From the NCBI RefSeq assembly GCF_000787575.1, contig NW_012236529.1, positions 1,302,001 through 1,366,000 of the forward strand: a stretch of DNA of 64,000 bases, read 5' to 3'. The position numbers were made by a program, and so were the translations under genes. This document shows positions 61,201 to 64,000 of this stretch, piece after piece. The stretch is from Acytostelium subglobosum LB1. Lineage: Eukaryota; Evosea; Eumycetozoa; Acytosteliales; Acytosteliaceae. The notes beneath the pieces were generated by a model. That model was not told the origin of the DNA. It was given only the letters and a program-made list of their open reading frames with translations, and made no database searches. Every line of letters starts with the position of its first letter. The first letter of the stretch is position 1.

Positions 61201-64000
61201 GTGCAAGTCAATCATGGATCTGGCACAGAGGAACATCAACTTTGGAAGCATCGTTCAGTATGATTATCGAACAAAGACATTGGTCATCAACAACTTGACA
61301 CAGGTGCCACTCATCTATCGCATCAAGAAGTCTGGTTCAATCACAAGTGGCAACCTCAACATTACAAGTATTGACAGAATGGGTATAGTCAGGCCATTCA
61401 GAAAGAGAGTATGTTTGTCAAATGAGTGCACTCAATCAATTATTCAATCCAATCACTAACCTCATTCAATCAATCAAACATAATAGGAAGTACAATTCGT
61501 ATTCAAACCAACATTCTCTGGAATATTTGATGAGAAGTTGATCATTGAGAACATTTATGATAGTGGAAACAATCAGACTGTTCATATCAAGGCCAATGTG
61601 AAGAGGCCACGTCATTTCTTCTTGAACACACTGGACATTGACTTTGGTCCTTGCTTGATCAAGGGCAAGTCGATCACCAAGCGAATCACACTCACAAACA
61701 CATCGACCCAGAAGCGTGTGTTCAAGATCATCGACGACACGCCCAGCACCTTTGAGAGCTGTTTGAACAAGCTGTTCTTCCGTCTGGAGGAGCGCGGCGC
61801 GCTGTCCATCTCCAAGGAGGCCGAGATGGAGATCGACATGTTGGAGCGCAAGCTCAAGATCTGTCGAAGAAAGGGCCAACACGAGAAGGCTCTCAAGCTC
61901 AACATGCAGATTGAAAAGTTGCGTAACTCTGGTACACCAACCATGCCCATGATCCCAATCAGCCGCGCAACATCACCTGCACTCGAGTCTGAGGATGGCG
62001 GCAACCCCAATCCATCAGCGGCGGCAGCACCAGCACCCTCGACTATTACCCCAACGACCCCAGTGTCCGCTGACCAGTCCAGCATGTCCAAGGTCAGGGA
62101 CAACTCAATCACATTCGAAGTCGATGGCGGTGGCATTCAGAACATTTTGGTGTACTTTGCACCAATCCCCAAGCCAGGACGACGCCAATGGTACGGCAAG
62201 GAGGAGGGCACAGGCTCCATCCTCGTCTACGAGTCCAAGAACATCGACGTCACCAAGAAGCTCAACTATGCCGCGACAATCTGCTTTGACGAGGAGACCT
62301 ACCGCCAGAACATGTCGCAGTCGGTGCTGGTCGATGATTCCCTCACCCGCTCGCCAATGGTGCCAGTCATCATCAGTCCCGCCGCATCGCCCAAGTCGAC
62401 CATCGTCACGTCCACAGCAACATTGATCAGGCCCATTGCTGCCAAGCCGGCGGGCATGGCTACGACGATGCTCACGCTCACCCCGCCCAAGCTCGACCTT
62501 GGCGAGGTGCGTGTCTACGAAGACATCCCCTTCAGATTCACCCTGGCCAATCATTCTGGCTTCCGCGTCAACTACGAACTGACCATCGTGCCCGCCACAT
62601 CGACGAGCATCACCAGCACGCCAGCTTCACCGCCAACCACCATGCAGTCAATGTGTCCACTCATTCTCAAGCAAGAGAAGCAGGGAGTGATTGAGCCATA
62701 CGGACGCAGGAACATCGAGGTTGTGTGTCAGCCACAGTTCCCAGGCAAACAAACGCATACCATCCTCGTCAAGTCAAGCTCGCACGCCACCTTTGAAGCC
62801 AGCTTCCAGGTTACCCTCAGTCCTCGTCCACCCCAATACGTACTGTTCCCCGACCTCCCTTCATCCCAAATCCTAGACTTTGGTGACTGCTACTACGACA
62901 AGTCCAAGAAGTTCTCCAAGACTTCGTCCTTCCGTCTGGACAATCTATCACATGTAAGTTGAATAAGTGAGTGCGTGAGTGGCGCGACGCACAAACTAAC
63001 GACCAACCAATCAATCAAACAAAGAAATCATTGTACATCAGTATGAAGTCCAACTTGTCGATGCAAATATTCATCTTCCAGGACGAGAAACTCACAAAGC
63101 CAGCGGACAACATATTCCTCAAGGGTTACGAAAAGTCGTTGGTGTACATTTGTTTGCAGCCAAGCATGACGTCCGAGAACTACATCGATGGACATTGTCG
63201 TGAGTTGGTCGGAGGTATCCGAGTCAAGGTGCACGACACTGAGCACCACAGCCTCTACGAGAACACCATCAAGTTCACGGCATTGGTCGGAAAGAGCATT
63301 ATCCGTGTGGGCAAGACACTCATTGACCTGGGCTCCACACGCAACATTGGCGACACAGTTAGCGGCAGCTTCAACATTGCCAACGTCACCACTCTGCTCC
63401 CGCTGACCTACACGATCACCCACTCCAAGAACCTCAAGCTGTCTAAGGTCGAGGGCACATTGGATGGCGCAGAGACCCCGCACGGAATGTCCAAGGAGAG
63501 GATCCACTTCTCTCTGCACACCCCCGTCTATGGCCTTTACGAGGAGAAGGTCATCATCGCCAACCTCGCCTGCCCGGGCCAGAAGCTCGAGGTCAACATC
63601 AGGCTGCTGGTGGACGACGCCTCGCTCCTGACCAACCTACCACTCAACTCAAACAGCTGCGACATCCTCAAGTTCGAGGACATATATGTCGAACCACTGG
63701 CACAGCTGCTGCTGGACGACAAGCGAGCCACAGACTTCTCAATCTCGCGAGGTTACACTGACAGGTCGGCACAGGCCTCCCTGCTCATGCCATTCACCAT
63801 GCGCAACTTCTTGAAGTACGACATTCGCATCTACCCCAAGAGCAACCTGCACTTGATACTCTTTGTTCATGAGCCATCGGTCGAAGAGCTGGCCTCTTCA
63901 ATCATCCCAGGCACGCCCGATAAGCGTCGCTCAATCAGACTGTGTGGCAAGCCATTCGTGCTGAGCAGCGACCAGAAGATCATGGTGTACCCACATCCAC
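58300..64000 (+). CDS. Giant ASH-domain (ASPM-SPD-2-Hydin type) protein, 3' end beyond window
   Basis: Exons: join(58300..59307,59379..61115,61187..61408,61487..62953,63025..>64000), at least 1,803 residues, open to the window edge. It is built from about nine Ig-like ASH/MSP-type units, each with a strand pair like (I/L)DFG(D/S)...G......T(F/L)N(I)xNxSxxP. Examples start near residues 218 (VKEVIFDDCVVGT), 338 (NSFDMGDCYSDV), 500 (DINLGDCTVGQ), 610 (NYIDFDEVIVN), 921 (RNINFGSIVQ), 1027 (LDIDFGPCLIKG), 1320 (KLDLGEVRVYE), 1440 (ILDFGDCYYDK) and 1570 (TLIDLGSTRNIGD). Poly-Q and Ser/Thr-rich inserts separate some units. ASH proteins act at centrosomes, spindle poles and cilia; dictyostelids lack cilia, so a centrosomal scaffold such as a CEP192/SPD-2 relative, or a TMEM131-like protein, is more likely than Hydin. 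Which one cannot be settled from this part. Confidence 0.85.

Overview
The window reads as nuclear DNA of a dictyostelid social amoeba (genus not resolved). The signs are short GT-AG introns whose 3' halves are rich in TCAATCAATC, AT-rich intergenic DNA, many CAA/AAC triplet tracts coding poly-Q and poly-N, the standard code, and gene families typical of dictyostelids: 28-residue ankyrin repeats, a beta-helix multipass membrane protein, GRAM, SNF5 and sideroflexin genes. All gene models were built by hand from open frames, splice consensus and phase. Exon joins are given in each entry, and most models close exactly in frame.

0.5-18.1 kb is a stretch of mostly cell-surface genes: a propeller/Cys-rich membrane protein (-), a Cys/His zinc-type protein (-), a large beta-helix multipass protein with one apparent frameshift (+), a GPI-anchored Cys-rich mucin-like protein (-), a cytosolic ankyrin protein (-) and a single-pass Frizzled-CRD-like protein (+). 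18.3-29.7 kb holds nuclear, signalling and RNA genes: SNF5 (+), an atypical Rab-like GTPase with a long tail (-), a double-GRAM protein (+) and an RNB exoribonuclease with an RRM-like N-terminus (-).

30.7-41.9 kb is the accessory region. A module of about 5.4 kb is present twice in tandem (about 30.73-36.05 and 36.06-41.8 kb). Each copy contains a C-rich minisatellite, a noncoding block that is almost identical between copies, a three-exon gene of an unrecognised family (265 and 257 residues), a CA repeat, and pieces of a second unrecognised gene. Flanks and C-terminal exon ends are nearly identical, while the central coding exon is only about 30% identical in protein. This conserved-variable-conserved pattern is the most unusual feature of the window.

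42.3-64.0 kb is again ordinary gene-dense sequence: sideroflexin (+), an unrecognised low-complexity protein (-), a WD-repeat protein (+), a class 3 lipase with a C-terminal membrane helix (-), a GST (+), an LRR/zinc/PH-like protein resembling STK11IP (+), a small EF-hand protein (+), and a very large protein of ASH (ASPM-SPD-2-Hydin) type domains that runs off the right edge. No tRNA, rRNA, CRISPR array, or clearly identifiable transposon was seen.
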